From positions 168,761,315-168,825,314 of the forward strand of contig OV050030.1 of assembly GCA_920105625.2 (NCBI GenBank): 64,000 bases of DNA, read 5' to 3'. This DNA comes from Clusia tigrina (Eukaryota; Arthropoda; Insecta; Diptera; Clusiidae). How positions within the stretch are numbered: the stretch's first letter is position 1; each line of letters starts with the position of its first letter. Position numbers and translations under genes: made by a program. Below the pieces are notes generated by a model that was not told the origin of the DNA, ran no database searches, and was given only the letters and a program-made list of their open reading frames with translations. Below, piece by piece: positions 41,983 through 55,989 of the stretch.

Positions 41983-42990
41983 ATGTTGGCCCCGTTGATA
42001 GCAGCCGCTGACGAGTTGACGATGTTTGTCGACCGCTTTGAGCGTCGACAGACAGACAGTCACTCGTTATCGTCGCTCCGGGTCGATGAGGAGGAGTTAA
42101 ATGAGAGGTGGGCCGCTCTTAAAGTAGCGAAAGCCCAAGTGCTAGTGGAAGCACGCGAGGCCAAGGAGCGGGACCAACTTCTGCATTCGGTGGCCCAGCG
42201 CTTTGAGGCGAGTTTCGACGTCTTCAGGAAGGGGCGGGTCGTAATTGCGGGACTGCAAGAAGGTATGCTACCAGGGAGACCTGGCCCCGAGCGTGTTGAG
42301 GCGATGACTCCTGCGCTACCTGGTATACACGTACCACCTTGCGACATTCCTCTGTTTGAGGCGCCCGCGTTTGGGGATATGTTTTCCGCACTATTCATCA
42401 ATAACTCGCGTTTCTCTAACGTAGAGAGGATGTATCACCTTACTCTAAAAACTCGGGGCGAACCACGTGATATCGTAGGGAAGCTCCCTTTGACGGACGC
42501 AGGGTTTGTGCAGGCGTGGGCCCATTTACTGGAGCGATATGAAAATAAGCACCAGCAAATCAATGTACAATTGAAGGCCTTATTGGAACTGGACCCGGTG
42601 AAGCGCGAAGATGGTGGCGAAATTAAACGCCTCTAGCGCGACATCAGCAACTGTATCGCAGCGTTGACTGCTTACGGGGTGGATATGGTGGCATGGAACC
42701 CCATGTTAGTCTACCTGTGTGCACGATGTCTGCCGGAAGTCACACTGGCTTTATGGGAACAAACCGTGGGGGGAGTTCGGAAGTGCCCAAGTGGAAGGAA
42801 ATGGATTCATTTCTGTCGCAGCGATTCCGGACACTTGAGGCGATAGCGGGGACCCGACCAGCGAACAGTCAGCAATCCAACACAAGGATTCAGCCAAGCA
42901 CGTCTCGCTCAGCTCGGGTGCAGACTCACGAAAGTCACCCCTCAGGGGTGTAAAATTTGTAAACAAACTACCCATTCGGTGCGAAATTGT
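41983..42990 (+). pseudogene. gag: gag of Bel1
   Basis: The N-terminal helical region (DELTMFVDRFERR) and a middle domain typical of BEL/Pao gag run to TAG at 42634-42636. The same frame continues for some 45 codons, then shifts within a G-run near 42768-42778. The second frame carries the end of the capsid region (WKEMDSFLSQRFRTLEAI) and a Ser/Gln-rich linker. A zinc knuckle, CKICKQTTHSVRNC, lies at about 42949-42990 in a third phase. The start Met at 41983 is chosen as the best fit; a longer frame begins at 41926. Confidence 0.82.
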
Positions 42991-42999
42991 CTTGCGTTC

Positions 43000-45943
43000 C
43001 AGGCTGCCACTGTCTCAGCAAGGTGGGGTTTGGTGCGGCGACACGGGTTATATGTGAATTGTCTGTCGCCATCACAAGGGGGATAACTGCCCCAGCTCCT
43101 TCTCGTGTTTCACCTGTCAAGAGCGTCACCATACGCTGTTGCACTCGGACTCCAGGCAGAGTCGTCCTTCCGGCTCAACGCCACACCCGCCATCAGCATC
43201 TGGGGGGGGTCGCTTTTATCAAAATGAGCACACAACCCCGGCAACTCAAGCCGTACCCAAGTCCTCGTACCACACTTCGCAGACTTCGCAGCCGGCAGAT
43301 AAGGCGGGGCTGAGTCAAAGTCATCCGTGTGGTCGCCTCTCCAACCGGGTTTTTTGGGTACGGCGTTAATAAATATTGAACACCAGGGAGTTTGGTATAG
43401 GGCCCGGGCGCTGATAGACTCCGGTTCCGAGGAGTCCCTCATTTCAGACCGCCTCCACAAGCGCCTTAGGCTGCCGGCACACACAGTACACGCTCAGGTG
43501 TCGGGGGTCAGCAACACACTTGCTGGCACCGTCACAAAGGCGTGTCATCACTATCGGGTCCCGGTACGATGCCTCTGTCCGCCTACGGGTGGCGGCGTTG
43601 GTGTTGCCCACCTTGACCGGGGAATTGGCGCCGCTTGTGTTGAGCGAAGGAGACGAAAACAAACTTAATGGTTTGAAGTTGGCAGACACAGGCACTTCAC
43701 ACTCAACCCAAATCGATTTGTTGTTAGGGGGGATCTATATCCTCAAATTTTGCTGGGAGGGTTGCATCGGAATATCGTTGGGTCATTACTTGCGCAGGAT
43801 ACAGTTTTTGGCTGGATCCTTACTGGACCTCTGCCAGCTGAGCGAGTCTCCGCATTCACAACACGTGTCCGGATGTCCGAGTCCGCGTCGCTTTCTTAGC
43901 ATTTTGAGGCGATTTTGGGAAATCGAAGAGCCCCCTCGTGAGCGGCAGCTATCTCAACCTGACCAAGAGTGTCTGGATTTGTATGCCCGGACCACGCGCC
44001 GGGATACTTCGGGGCGATATACAGTCTCGCTCCCGTTCAAGCACGATTTTGTACCACACAAATCTTTAGGAGCGTCACGCCACATTGCCCTTCGGCAGTT
44101 TGAACGCAATGAAGCTCGACTGGGCAAGCACCCAGTAGACAAACAGAAATACGACGCGGTGGTCCTTGAATATGTGATGCTAAATCACATGGAAAAGGTA
44201 CCCCCGCCGTCAACAACTCTGGTGCCTCATTACTATCTGCCCCATCACGCAGTAATCAAACCCGAGAGCACCACGACTCGACTTCGAGTGGTTTTCAACG
44301 CTTCCCAAGCGACATCCAACACAGTCAATTTAAATGAGGTGTTGCATACTGGGCCAGTTCTGCAGGGTGATCTGACCAGACTGATTATTCAGTGGCGCAT
44401 GTTCCGCTATGTGCTCCCCGGGGACATCCAGAAAATGTATCGACAAATCCTGGTGGAACCACGCCACAGACCATATCAGCGAATTGTTTTTAGGGACTCT
44501 CCTCAATCTGAGATTTCAGATTATGAATTAAAGACGGTCACCTTTGGTGTGAACTGTGCGCCTTATTTGGCAATAAGGACCTTACTGCAAGTGGCTGATG
44601 ATATGGAGAGTAGGTTTCCGTTGGCATCTCGGGTGTTGCGGGGGTCAATGTACGTGGATGACGCATTGATCGGCACCCATGATGTGGCCACAGCCATCCT
44701 AACGCGGGATGAGTTGATCGCGAGTCTAGGGTCAGCGGGTTTCTCCATGAGAAAGTGGGCGGCAAATTGTGCAGCCAGTCTTGCAAACCTCCCTCCGGAG
44801 CATCTACTCCGAGAGGATTTTCTCAAACTAGAGGAGACTAGTGCCACCCGCATATTGGGCATTAGATGGATTGCGCGGGGGGACTGGTTCTATTTTCATG
44901 TGGCGGAATTGCCAATTGAGGCGACATACACCAAGCGCAGGGTGCTGTCGTTAATCGCCAAACTTTTCGACCCAGCGGGGTGGATGGCGCCAATCGTCAT
45001 CACCGCGAAAATCTTGATGCAGCAAATCTGGTTGGATCAAATAAATTGGGATGATCCACTTACTCCCGCCACCTTAACTAGGTGGACTCAATTTTTATCG
45101 CAATATCAAGCAATCTCCCAAATTCGCGTGGTACGATCCGCTCCTGATAGCGATATAGAATTTCACGCGTTCTGCGACGCATCACAGTTGGCATACGCGG
45201 CAGCCCTCTACGTTCGGTGTAAAGGACAAGATTCCATCTACTCACATCTGCTGGTGGCCAAATCGAGGGTAGCTCCTTTGAAAACGGTCTCGCTTCCTCG
45301 ATTAGAATTATGCGGGGCGACATTGCTGGCGGAACTTATATCTCCCCTCAAGCCACTTTTGAACATCTCGGACGAAAACTTGATTTGTTGGACTGACTCC
45401 ACGATTGTCTTAGCATGGTTGAGGAAAGGGCCCCACTTGTGGAAGACATTTGTGGCGAATAGAGTCACCACTATTACCAATAAGGTAGGGGTGAATCGCT
45501 GGCGTCATGTCCGCTCTGAAGATAATCCAGCGGATTTGGCAAGTAGAGGAGTATCCCCTGACGGACTACTCAACAACACGCTTTGGTGGAAAGGACCAGC
45601 ATGGTTGCAGCTTGACAGGGAGCACTGGCCACCATTGCTAGAAGAGATCCTGATCGCGACTGAGGAAGAGCAACGCCCTGCTAAGTGCCACATGGTATAT
45701 GTGTCCTCTAAGGACGACCCAATTCTGCGGTTCTCCTCCTTACCTAGAGATTTGCGTGTGATAGGTTTCGTTCGCCGATTCATGTGCTACTGTCGTCCAA
45801 AGGGCCGAGCAGTGACCCCAGATCGAGGGGTCCCAATAACGCGGGGGGAAATTGATGAAACTACAACTCGCCTCATAGTGTTGGCTCAACAAATGTACTA
45901 CCCAAATGAGTATCGAGAATTAACTGACCTACTGACCAAATGA
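43000..45943 (+). pseudogene. pol: Protease, RT and RNase H of Bel1
   Basis: Protease has ALIDSGSEESLIS near 43405 in one frame. An 807-codon frame (43520-45943) then carries the RT: the RVVFNAS block near 44290, a PGDIQKMYRQI block, FGVNCAPYLA, and YVDD near 44650. The RNase H-type domain follows, with CDASQLAYAA near 45170 and CWTDSTIVLAWL near 45385. Before 43520 several frame changes separate gag, knuckle region and protease. The frame ends at 45943 because of a local 34-bp insertion (see 45902-45954). Confidence 0.88.
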
Positions 45944-45954
45944 GTATCGAGAAT
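45902..45954 (+). repeat. 19-bp direct repeat that breaks Bel1 pol
   Basis: CCAAATGAGTATCGAGAAT occurs at 45902-45920 and again at 45936-45954, a period of 34 bases. Since 34 is not a multiple of three, the duplication shifts the frame and brings in the stop at 45941-45943. Confidence 0.85.
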
Positions 45955-46954
45955 CAACGGAAGGCTCGCTTTGACTACCCAGTTGCCATTCTCCGAGCGG
46001 CACCCCATCATCCTACCCTACTATAGTCACTTCACCCGCCTGGTGGTGAAATTCATCCATGAGGTGTCCCTCCACGGGAGGAATCAATTAATGTTGCGTT
46101 AAATCCGAACCCAATATTGGATCCCGAGAGCGAAGACGCTCATCAAAAGCACGATCCTGCAGTGTAAGACGTGCGTGCTGTTCAAGAAGATTCAAAGGAG
46201 TCAAATTATGGCGGCTCTCCCCATAGAGCGAACAACATGTACCAGCCCATTTACCTATACGGGAGTAGACTTTGCAGGGCCGTTTGACATAAAGAGCTAT
46301 CAGGGGCGAGCGTGCCGGGTGAGCAAGGAGTATGTCTGTATATTCGTGTGCTTTGCTACAAAAGCAGTACACCTCGAGGCGACATCTGACCTCAGTACTT
46401 CGGCGTTTTTAGCGGCGTTCGCTCGGTTTGTTTCACGTAGGGGGTCCCCATTAAAAATCTACTCGGATAACGGCAGGAACTTTGTGGGGGCGGAGAAAGC
46501 ATTAAAGCTTGAATTCCAGCGGGTGTGGCGGGAAATGCGGGAGAAAACCGTATCAGGGCAGCCCCTCAATCGGGTTGAGTGGGAGTTCATTCCACCACAC
46601 GCGCCACATATGAGGGGTCTTTGGGAAGCAGCGGTTAAAAGTTTCAAGCACCACTTTAAACGCATGGCAGGGCAACTAAAATTTACTCTCGAAGAATTCT
46701 TGACTCTTCTAGCTCGGATTGAGGCGTCTCTCAACTCTCGGCCCATCAGCGCTCTCTCAGAAAATCCCACGGATTTACAGGCGCTAACCCTACCCCATTT
46801 CCTTGTGGGTGGACCTCTGTTGTCGCCCGCAGAACCTGAGGAGGCGGTTCCATACCTTTCAATTATGAACCGGTGGCAAAAATTGCGTGCACTCGCTCAG
46901 CAATTCAGTGCGCGCTGGAAAACGGAGTATCTCCTGGAATGCCAGCTTTGCTGA
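45944..46954 (+). pseudogene. Integrase of Bel1
   Basis: The N-terminal zinc region (45980-46180) is broken by a stop near 46100. The core is open from 46175: FTYTGVDFAGPF (first Asp, about 46247), IYSDNGRNF (second Asp, about 46460), and MRGLWEAAVKSFKHH (Glu, about 46615). The sequence after the core (ALTLPHFLVGGPLL, then the Trp/Arg-rich WQKLRALAQQF) is typical of BEL/Pao. It ends at a stop at 46952-46954, shortly before the expected C-terminal domain, which is absent. Confidence 0.85.
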
Positions 46955-49525
<2,571 letters not shown>

Positions 49526-49539
49526 CAAATTATGCCAGC

Positions 49540-49803
49540 ATTTTTTTCAATCCTCGAAACACTTCTGAAATGCTTTATATCGCCGCTGCCCGTTGCTTGC
49601 TGTTATGCTGTCGTTGCATTTTTGAAGCTGTTGAACCTGCTAGTATATTATGTGGTTGGGTTGCTCGGTTATTTATGCTGCTGTTGCAATTCTGGAATTG
49701 TTGAACTTGCTAGTGGTTATTTGGTTGCGTTCTAGGTGGTTTATGTGGTTTTGGTGATGAGGGTGTAGTGATCGGTGACACCGTAGGTGGGAACGTAACT
49801 CCT
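49540..49803 (-). repeat. Probable start of the 3' LTR of E
   Basis: In the element's direction, the tract AAGGGGGGAGG (49814-49804) is followed by AGTTACG, and errantivirus LTRs commonly begin AGTTA. The env frame runs through the tract. The other LTR is not in the window, so the far end is not defined; the (TA)n tract lies beyond. Confidence 0.45.
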
Positions 49804-51000
49804 CCCCCCTTAGAGTAGAGCGAAGGCCAGAGTGAGTACTCGTTGGCTGGAGCGATTGTGGGTAATGGTTTCGGTATATATTTGATTGTGGTTGTTTTGT
49901 ATATGCCTATAATGAGACCGATTAGTGATATGATTCCCAAAACAGTTATTGCAGTGGTCGTGAAGGTGGGTCTAATGTTGCTTTCATATTGTACTATTGC
50001 TATTGATGTGTTGTATTTAAAGTTGCATTCTTGTAGTTTGGTAGGCTTTTTGATGATGAGATTGATAAAGTTTGGATTTGTAATTTTAGTGGAAGTATTA
50101 GTTGGACATCCCAGAATATTTTGTGAGTGTCTGTGTAGATGATGACATTTATGTCCATTGTGCAATGATTGTATGCAACCATTATGGTGCCTTGTACTAG
50201 TATGTTACTTGAGTTTCTGCAATTATACTTGATTAGTGTTTGAGGTATATTAATTAATAATATTAGATTTTCTCTAGGTTGATATATTGTTCCAGGTTGA
50301 GTCTTCTGTCGTGATTTCGTTGTTTGGGTTTTACAATAATATGTGTTTTCTATTGATTTACATGCTTCGTCGGAGAACTGAAGTTTCTTATCATTATAAG
50401 CTACATATGATTTGGTTATTATTTCCTTTGTGTGATTTATAGGTGATGGAATGATATTACAAAATTTACAATCACAGTTTTCGATTTGGGGTATTTTAAC
50501 ATTAAAAATTATATTTGAATTATTGTAATAAGCTTGTAAGTCTAGTATATTGTACATGTGTTCATCAGATACAATGCTAATTTTTTCTTCCGTTAAACTT
50601 CCGTGTTTCTTTAATTTCTTCTTATTATGTTTAATTTGGCTAAAATAATTGCTTGTGAAATGTCTTTAAGGTGGCTATTGAGGGTATCTATATTGAAGTT
50701 AATTTGGTTTATATATTGATTTTCTTGTATAATATTGTCTTCTTTTTGTATTGTGTTTGACAGTTCTTCTAAGTAGGAAATTATATGGTATTGTTCAAGG
50801 TTAATGTGGTTTGTTATATTTTTCATTCTATTTAACATTTGGTTATTTAATAGGTGTTGTTGTATTGCAAAGTTTTTTGTAGTTGATTGGTCTGTTTGTA
50901 TTTTTGTTATTTCTTCATTAAGGTTGTTGGCATCATTTGCGTCCATATTCCCTGTAATAAATTTATGCGTTTATGTCTTTTGGTAGGCAATAATGAGAAT
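49710..51000 (-). pseudogene. env: env of E (membrane-subunit half), broken
   Basis: A basic furin-like site (KRHKR) lies at 50981-50967. Directly after it, some 30 bases that would encode the fusion-peptide region appear to be lost, as the frame changes to one reading ITGNMDANDANN. A coiled-coil segment follows (50946-50611), then a cysteine-rich ectodomain (50557-50165) in a second frame. A single membrane span (VLGIISLIGLIIGIY, about 49950-49900) and a short tail end the protein over the polypurine tract. This is the usual order of an errantivirus Env membrane subunit. The surface subunit upstream is not readable. Confidence 0.75.
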
Positions 51001-52269
51001 AGTGTTGTGCTGAAGCCATTGAATTTTCTGTTTGATATTTTCCATAAAGTTTTCAGGGATGTATGACTTTCAAATTCTTCTAAAACTTGTGAAATTTTTT
51101 GTGGATTATTTTCATATTCTGTTAGGTTGATGATATGTAATAGCTTAAAATAGTTGTGGATTATTTTGCATGGTCCGAGTTTAATTTGGATTAAATTTTG
51201 GTCATTTTCTAGCTTTTGTATGTGTATGGATTATTTTTAAAAAAATTGTTTATTGTGTATTTTTTAGTTGTTTGGTTTTATTTTAGTTGTTTTTATTGCA
51301 TTATTATACACATAGATATTATTTTTTATTGTGAGTTCGTGCGATTTCCGTTTACTTACTACCTGTGATATTTTTTCACAGTATGGTGTCTTTTACGTAA
51401 AATATGCCTTCACAATTTTTGACACACGAATCACTTTTATTAAATTATAAGGAAATAATTTTTTCTTTTCTCTTTCCTTTAAAGTTTGTTTTGTGTGTTT
51501 CGTGTGAGTTTAGGATGTGGGTTTTGTGTTACTTCCTGTTTTTGATTATTTATTTGGTAGTGGTTTGTATATTACGTAAGATTACCTTGCGTTTAGTTCT
51601 TTTTGAACTGATTTATAGTCTGGATTGGACTGTATTTGTTTACTTGAAAATGTTGTGTCTACGTATTTGTATCCTGTCTTGGAGAGACATTTTAAATTAT
51701 TTTATGGCCGACTCTGTTGGTCATATAATGGCTGCGTTTCGAGATCTGGACCTAATGGCTATGAGAAATTATGTGGAGCTGAGGGTTGTGGGCTACGATC
51801 ATGGGGAACCCTTCGAGCTAACAGTTTTTTACCTCTCTCTCATTCATATGGAGTAGCATGATTGGAGCTTCCACAACGAATATATCATATGGAGGGTGTT
51901 GGCGTCAATGTCCATGACGGGGCCTTTCTTGGAGGGTGAGATGTCTGGGACAAATTTGGCTGGGACAAATGTAATTTTTGATGCATCGGGTATCTCTATA
52001 CAGAGATTTATCCGTTGCTAGTTTTCCAGTGCCGTTTGCACGGCTTTACTACGATAAGTGACTTATATATGTATAAACAAAATAAAGAGTATATGGATAA
52101 TTATGTTTGTTTTTATATTCATCGTCTAGATTTTTGGTGAAGGAAAATAATTAATTTAGGTGACATGGAAATCTGGCTTTCTGAGGCATTAGATTTCATG
52201 TTTAAATTATGATTTCATGTTGTAATGGAGTGCTCATATTCAGTGAGATCGCAGTGTGATTTTTTATAT
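51001..52269 (-). other. Decayed region between integrase and the env furin site of E
   Basis: The surface-subunit half of env should lie here. Short coding-like pieces appear on the minus strand (for example about 52020-51855, with DASKITFVPAKFVPD) but frames change repeatedly. 51404-51856 is open on the plus strand, probably by chance. Confidence 0.4.
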
Positions 52270-53340
52270 GTTTATTTCCTTTCCTTCTCTTTCTCTTTTT
52301 ATTTCTTTTCTTGTTGTTGTTACTCTATTATTTTTTGAAACTTTATGTTTTGAGAATCTTGGTGTTATTTTGTTTCTCCTAATTTCTTTTCTAAATATTA
52401 TTTCATTTTCTTCCCTATCTTCATGGGTATCTATTGATACATTTAAGTTGTCTATTTTGGTGTAATTTATTAAGGAATTTATTTAGTTTGGTTAAGTATT
52501 CGTGTTCGTTATTAAAATTTATGTTTTTATTAAATTTGTACGGCCTCCCAAAAAATAGTTCGTATGGTGTGTATTTTGTTGCTGAGTGTATGGCGTTGTT
52601 GTAAGTGATTAAAGTTTCTGAGAGAAGCTCTTCAAGTTCTGTTGTTAGTTTTAATTATTTGCGTTTTCTGAGTGTGAGTGTGTATATTTCGATCAGTGTA
52701 GAATGTAGTCTTTCTATAGGTGAGAGTTGCTACTTGTTTGGTGGTATGATGTGATATGAAGGCCAATTTCAGTTTGTTTGCAGAAGTCTTTAAATAGAGT
52801 AGCGGTAAATTCACTACCTTGATTGCATATGATTTGTTTGGGTATACCGAACAGGGTTATATATTGTTTTAAAACATTAAGACTGCTTCTACAAGAAAGA
52901 GTATAGGCTGCGGATAATTTTGAAAATTTGTTTATTACTGTCCACATTTGATGGTGCTTAATGCTATATAAATCAATGTGGAGGATATGTAAAGGTTTGA
53001 AAGGAGTTTCGAATGGTTGAAATTCTAATTTAGCCAGACTTCTGTCATATTTCATGAGTTTACATTTTTCGCAAGCGAATGTTATTATTGTGGTTATTTT
53101 GTGTTTCATGTTTGGGAAATAGAATTTGCGTTTCAGGTGGAGTAGAGTTTCGTGAATTCCCCTTTGGTTGGAACTTTCGTGATAGCTATAGATTTCGTGT
53201 TCTTATTCGTCTTCAATTCATATGCCTTTTAGTATATCCATACATCGTATTAGGCGAAATATTTTACTCTCAGAGAAGTATTTTGAAAAGGTTGACTGTA
53301 CAATATGGAAAATGCTGTCAGTTGAATGTATGGCGGTAAG
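52270..53340 (-). pseudogene. Integrase of E
   Basis: Zinc-region end CEKCKLMKY near 53070, core first Asp in LHIDLYSIKHH (about 52975), second acidic position in a NQGSEF block (the usual Asp reads Asn, CNQGSEF, near 52820), and the Glu block SPIERLHSTL near 52710 in a shifted frame. A Tyr-Asn-Asn...Pro-Tyr-Glu-Leu segment near 52560-52610 marks the core end, and a Glu/Lys/Arg-rich tail runs to about 52270. Several frameshifts and the Asp-to-Asn change disable it. Confidence 0.8.
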
Positions 53341-53474
53341 TTTATTTGGAGCAACGAGATTTTTAATATGTCGACCATTGTATTTTCATTGAAAGTACGT
53401 CTCAGAATTGTTCTCGTTTGCTTGTTTTTAAATATAGTTTCCTTTGTTAATAGTGATCCTTTGTCACTTTGTTC

Positions 53475-54321
53475 TTATATGATCTGTAAATTGAAACCGC
53501 TTAAAGGTTTTTCTGAGATAGGTATTCCATCAATCAAATTTTCAACACTGCTGTGAATGGTAGCGGCAGTTGTTTCGTCATTAATGTTTAGTTCAAAATT
53601 TTCGGCTTCAGTGGGATTGCAAATTTTAATACGGCTTAATGCGTCGGCGTTTGTCTTGTATATGCCTTTCTTGTATATGATTTCGTAACCAAATTCTTCA
53701 AGCTGGAGTCGCCATCTGACGAGTTTAGAATTGAATTCTTTTAATCTCATAATCCATGTTAGTGGTCTATGGTCGGTTACTTTTTGGAATTTTCTTCCGA
53801 ATAGATATGGGCGGTAGTATTTTGCGGCCCATACTATCGCTAAGAGTTCTTTTTCTATAGTGAAATAGTTTGTTTCATGTTCATTAAGAGTGCGGCTGGC
53901 GAAGCAGATAGGCTTGTCGCTTCCTATCTTGCCTTGCGATAATACGGCTCCGAGTGCATAGTTGCTTGCGTATGTACTCGTAGTTAATATAAACTGTTTA
54001 GAAAAGTCAGGGTATTTTAAAATGGGGTCGTTCATTAGGATATTCCTACATGCTGCAAACGCTTTAATATATTCGTTGTCTAATATTATTTTTTGGTCTT
54101 TAATTAAACATTTGGTTAGAGATCTGGTCACTTTAGAAATATCTTGTGTGAATTTCCTGTAAAAGCTTACAAGACCTATGAATGACTTAATTTCTTTTCT
54201 TGTTTTAGGGAGTGGGATGTTTTTTATTGCGTATATTTTAGATGGATTATATTTAATTCCTTCTGGAGTAATGATGTGGCCTAGGAAGGCGATACCTTTT
54301 TTCATGAACTCTGATTTATGG
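53475..54321 (-). pseudogene. End of RT and RNase H of E
   Basis: Open for about 280 codons. It starts at the F insertion within the RT thumb (AFLGHIITPEGIKYNPSK), then the FIGLVSFYRKF block and an RNase H domain (ALGAVLSQGKIGSDKP, AIVWAAKYYRPYLFG, TDHRPLTW, NADALSRIK). The first RNase H Asp block reads TTSTYASN where TTDASN is usual, so the catalytic Asp seems lost. The rest leads towards integrase. Confidence 0.85.
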
Positions 54322-54326
54322 ATCTG
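54322..54326. repeat. Target-site duplication ATCTG of element F (left copy)
   Basis: ATCTG recurs at 58793-58797 after the right LTR. Joining the flanks restores the RT of E. Confidence 0.85.
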
Positions 54327-54641
54327 TGTACTGGTTGGCCTGGACACAAATTTAACGCATACATTATACTGATATAAGAAAATGAAACACGATGCTTTAC
54401 TTATTACAACTTAGTATTGGTATTGGTTTTATTTGATATTGTTTCCCCGGCTGCTGACCAACGACTCGTTAGGCTCGCTTAAACAGAAAAACACGCAGCA
54501 ACCGCATAACGGCGAACTTCTACATAGGAGATTTGAATGGTACATAAACGAATAAGTCACAAAGCAAATATAATAATAAAAAAGGGCACAAATAAACATA
54601 TCAGGTGTAATAATTATAGCGTACGTGGGCGTTCCGTAACA
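54327..54641 (-). repeat. 3' LTR of element F
   Basis: 315 bp. About 20 differences including small indels from the other LTR (for example near 54385-54395 and 54625), so it is an older insertion than D. Confidence 0.88.
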
Positions 54642-55155
54642 TCCCCACCCCCGTAAATCAACCCGATTCACTAACATCTAAATCCAGAACGGCCAGCTTG
54701 AACGCCGCACGACGCTTGATTCCAGAAGTCGTTCCCACGCTAACCTGTCGAATCTCACCATCTCGACTGGGGTACAACTCAACTACTGCTCCGCGGCTCC
54801 ACTCCCTTCGTGGCATGTTAGGGTCGCAGACAAATACCAAGTCGCCTTTCCGGAACGGTTTCGTTCGTTGGCTCTATTTTAGGCTACGCGTCAATGTCGG
54901 CAGGTACTCCGCTATCCAGCGTTTCCAGAAATGGTCCCTGAGCTGGCGAGCTATGCGCCACTGTTGCCATACGGAACATGTGGTGGCTATGTCGTCATCT
55001 ATACCGGACGTATTCGCGGTATTGGCTGAACCCATTAAGAAGTCGTTTGGCGTTAGCGGCTGCTCCTGGTTTACGCTGATCGGCAAGTGAGTAAGCGGAC
55101 GGGAATTTGCCACGTTCTCCGCCTAGATTAAAAAACAGTTTAGTGTATGCTCCTT
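54642..55155 (-). pseudogene. Integrase C-terminal domain of F
   Basis: Contains WQQWRIARQLRDHFWKRW (about 54975-54920), then VFVCDPNMPRREWSRGAVVE, the conserved end of BEL/Pao integrases, finishing KLAVLDLD near 54680. A frame change separates the two pieces. The polypurine tract ACGGGGGTGGGGA follows on the minus strand. Confidence 0.85.
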
Positions 55156-55919
55156 TAGAGCGACCTCTTTGAGAGTTTGGCGCAGGACTCGCTTGACGCA
55201 CTGGACCATGGGCTCCCATGCTCCTCCTTCGGCTGGGTTAAACGGTGAGTTGAAGACCCAGTCAACGCCCCTTTTTGACAGTTCGCCTTGGATTCCCACA
55301 CAGTCGAAAACCTCGTCGAACCGCGACGATTTACAAAGTTTCGAATAGCAATTATGCAGGAATCGGTGCTGAGGTCGCGCGGTATCTCTAGGTGGATTGC
55401 TCGCATAGTGAGAAACGTAAAAAGGGCCACCCACCTTTTCTCGGTCCTTCTTCGCACTGTCACATTCAAAGGGTCGAAATAGTCTAAGCCCGTATATGTG
55501 AACGGCCTAACGTATGGTGTGAGTCTGTCGGCTGGAAGTGGCCCCATCATTGGAGGTACCGGAACTGTCTTGCGAAGGTGACATACCAAACAGTTGGCGA
55601 TAACGCTGCGTAGAAGACTTTTCAGGCGCGGCACCCAATAACGATGTCGTATGGAGCATATTGTTGCTTCTATATTTTGATGACCCATACGTATGTGATG
55701 GTGCGCAGTTACCAGCTTCGAAAAGAAGTGAGCTGACGGCAGAATTATGGGGTGCCTTACTTCCATCGGGTGCCAACTGGCAGCGTCAATGCGTCCGCGT
55801 ACATGTAGAACACCTTCATCATCGAGATACGGCGAAAGTTGCCGCAATTGACTATGGCGGGATACTTCTTGGCGATTGCGGATTCGCTGAATGTCCATAC
55901 CGAAAACTTCGCTTTGCAC
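55155..55919 (-). pseudogene. Integrase N-terminal and core domains of F
   Basis: The zinc region lies at about 55720-55570 (H...H...CLVCHLRK), the core start at FTYTGLDYFDPL (about 55500) where the usual Gly/Pro context is altered, and FVNRRG near 55335. The frame then changes; the second Asp and Glu blocks are in 55434-55123, the latter around GGAWEPMVQCVKRVL. Stops and frameshifts disable it. Confidence 0.82.
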
Positions 55920-55989
55920 GATTCAGCACAGAATATGTTCCGACATTTCAAGGCACTGGCCTCCAGTCCATAAGGCTTTAGAACCTGAA

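Larger units (their letters stand above)
41983..46954 (+). mobile_element. Element Bel1: BEL/Pao retrotransposon coding region, broken
   Basis: Gag, zinc knuckle, protease, RT, RNase H and integrase follow in BEL/Pao order on the plus strand over 5 kb, with stops and frameshifts between. The end of integrase is cut or altered near 46950. No LTR pair or target duplication was found. Confidence 0.88.

Noticed and set aside
51404..51856. 150-codon hydrophobic plus-strand frame
   Set aside because: Lies antisense to the decayed env region of E in T-rich sequence; hydrophobicity follows from base composition.
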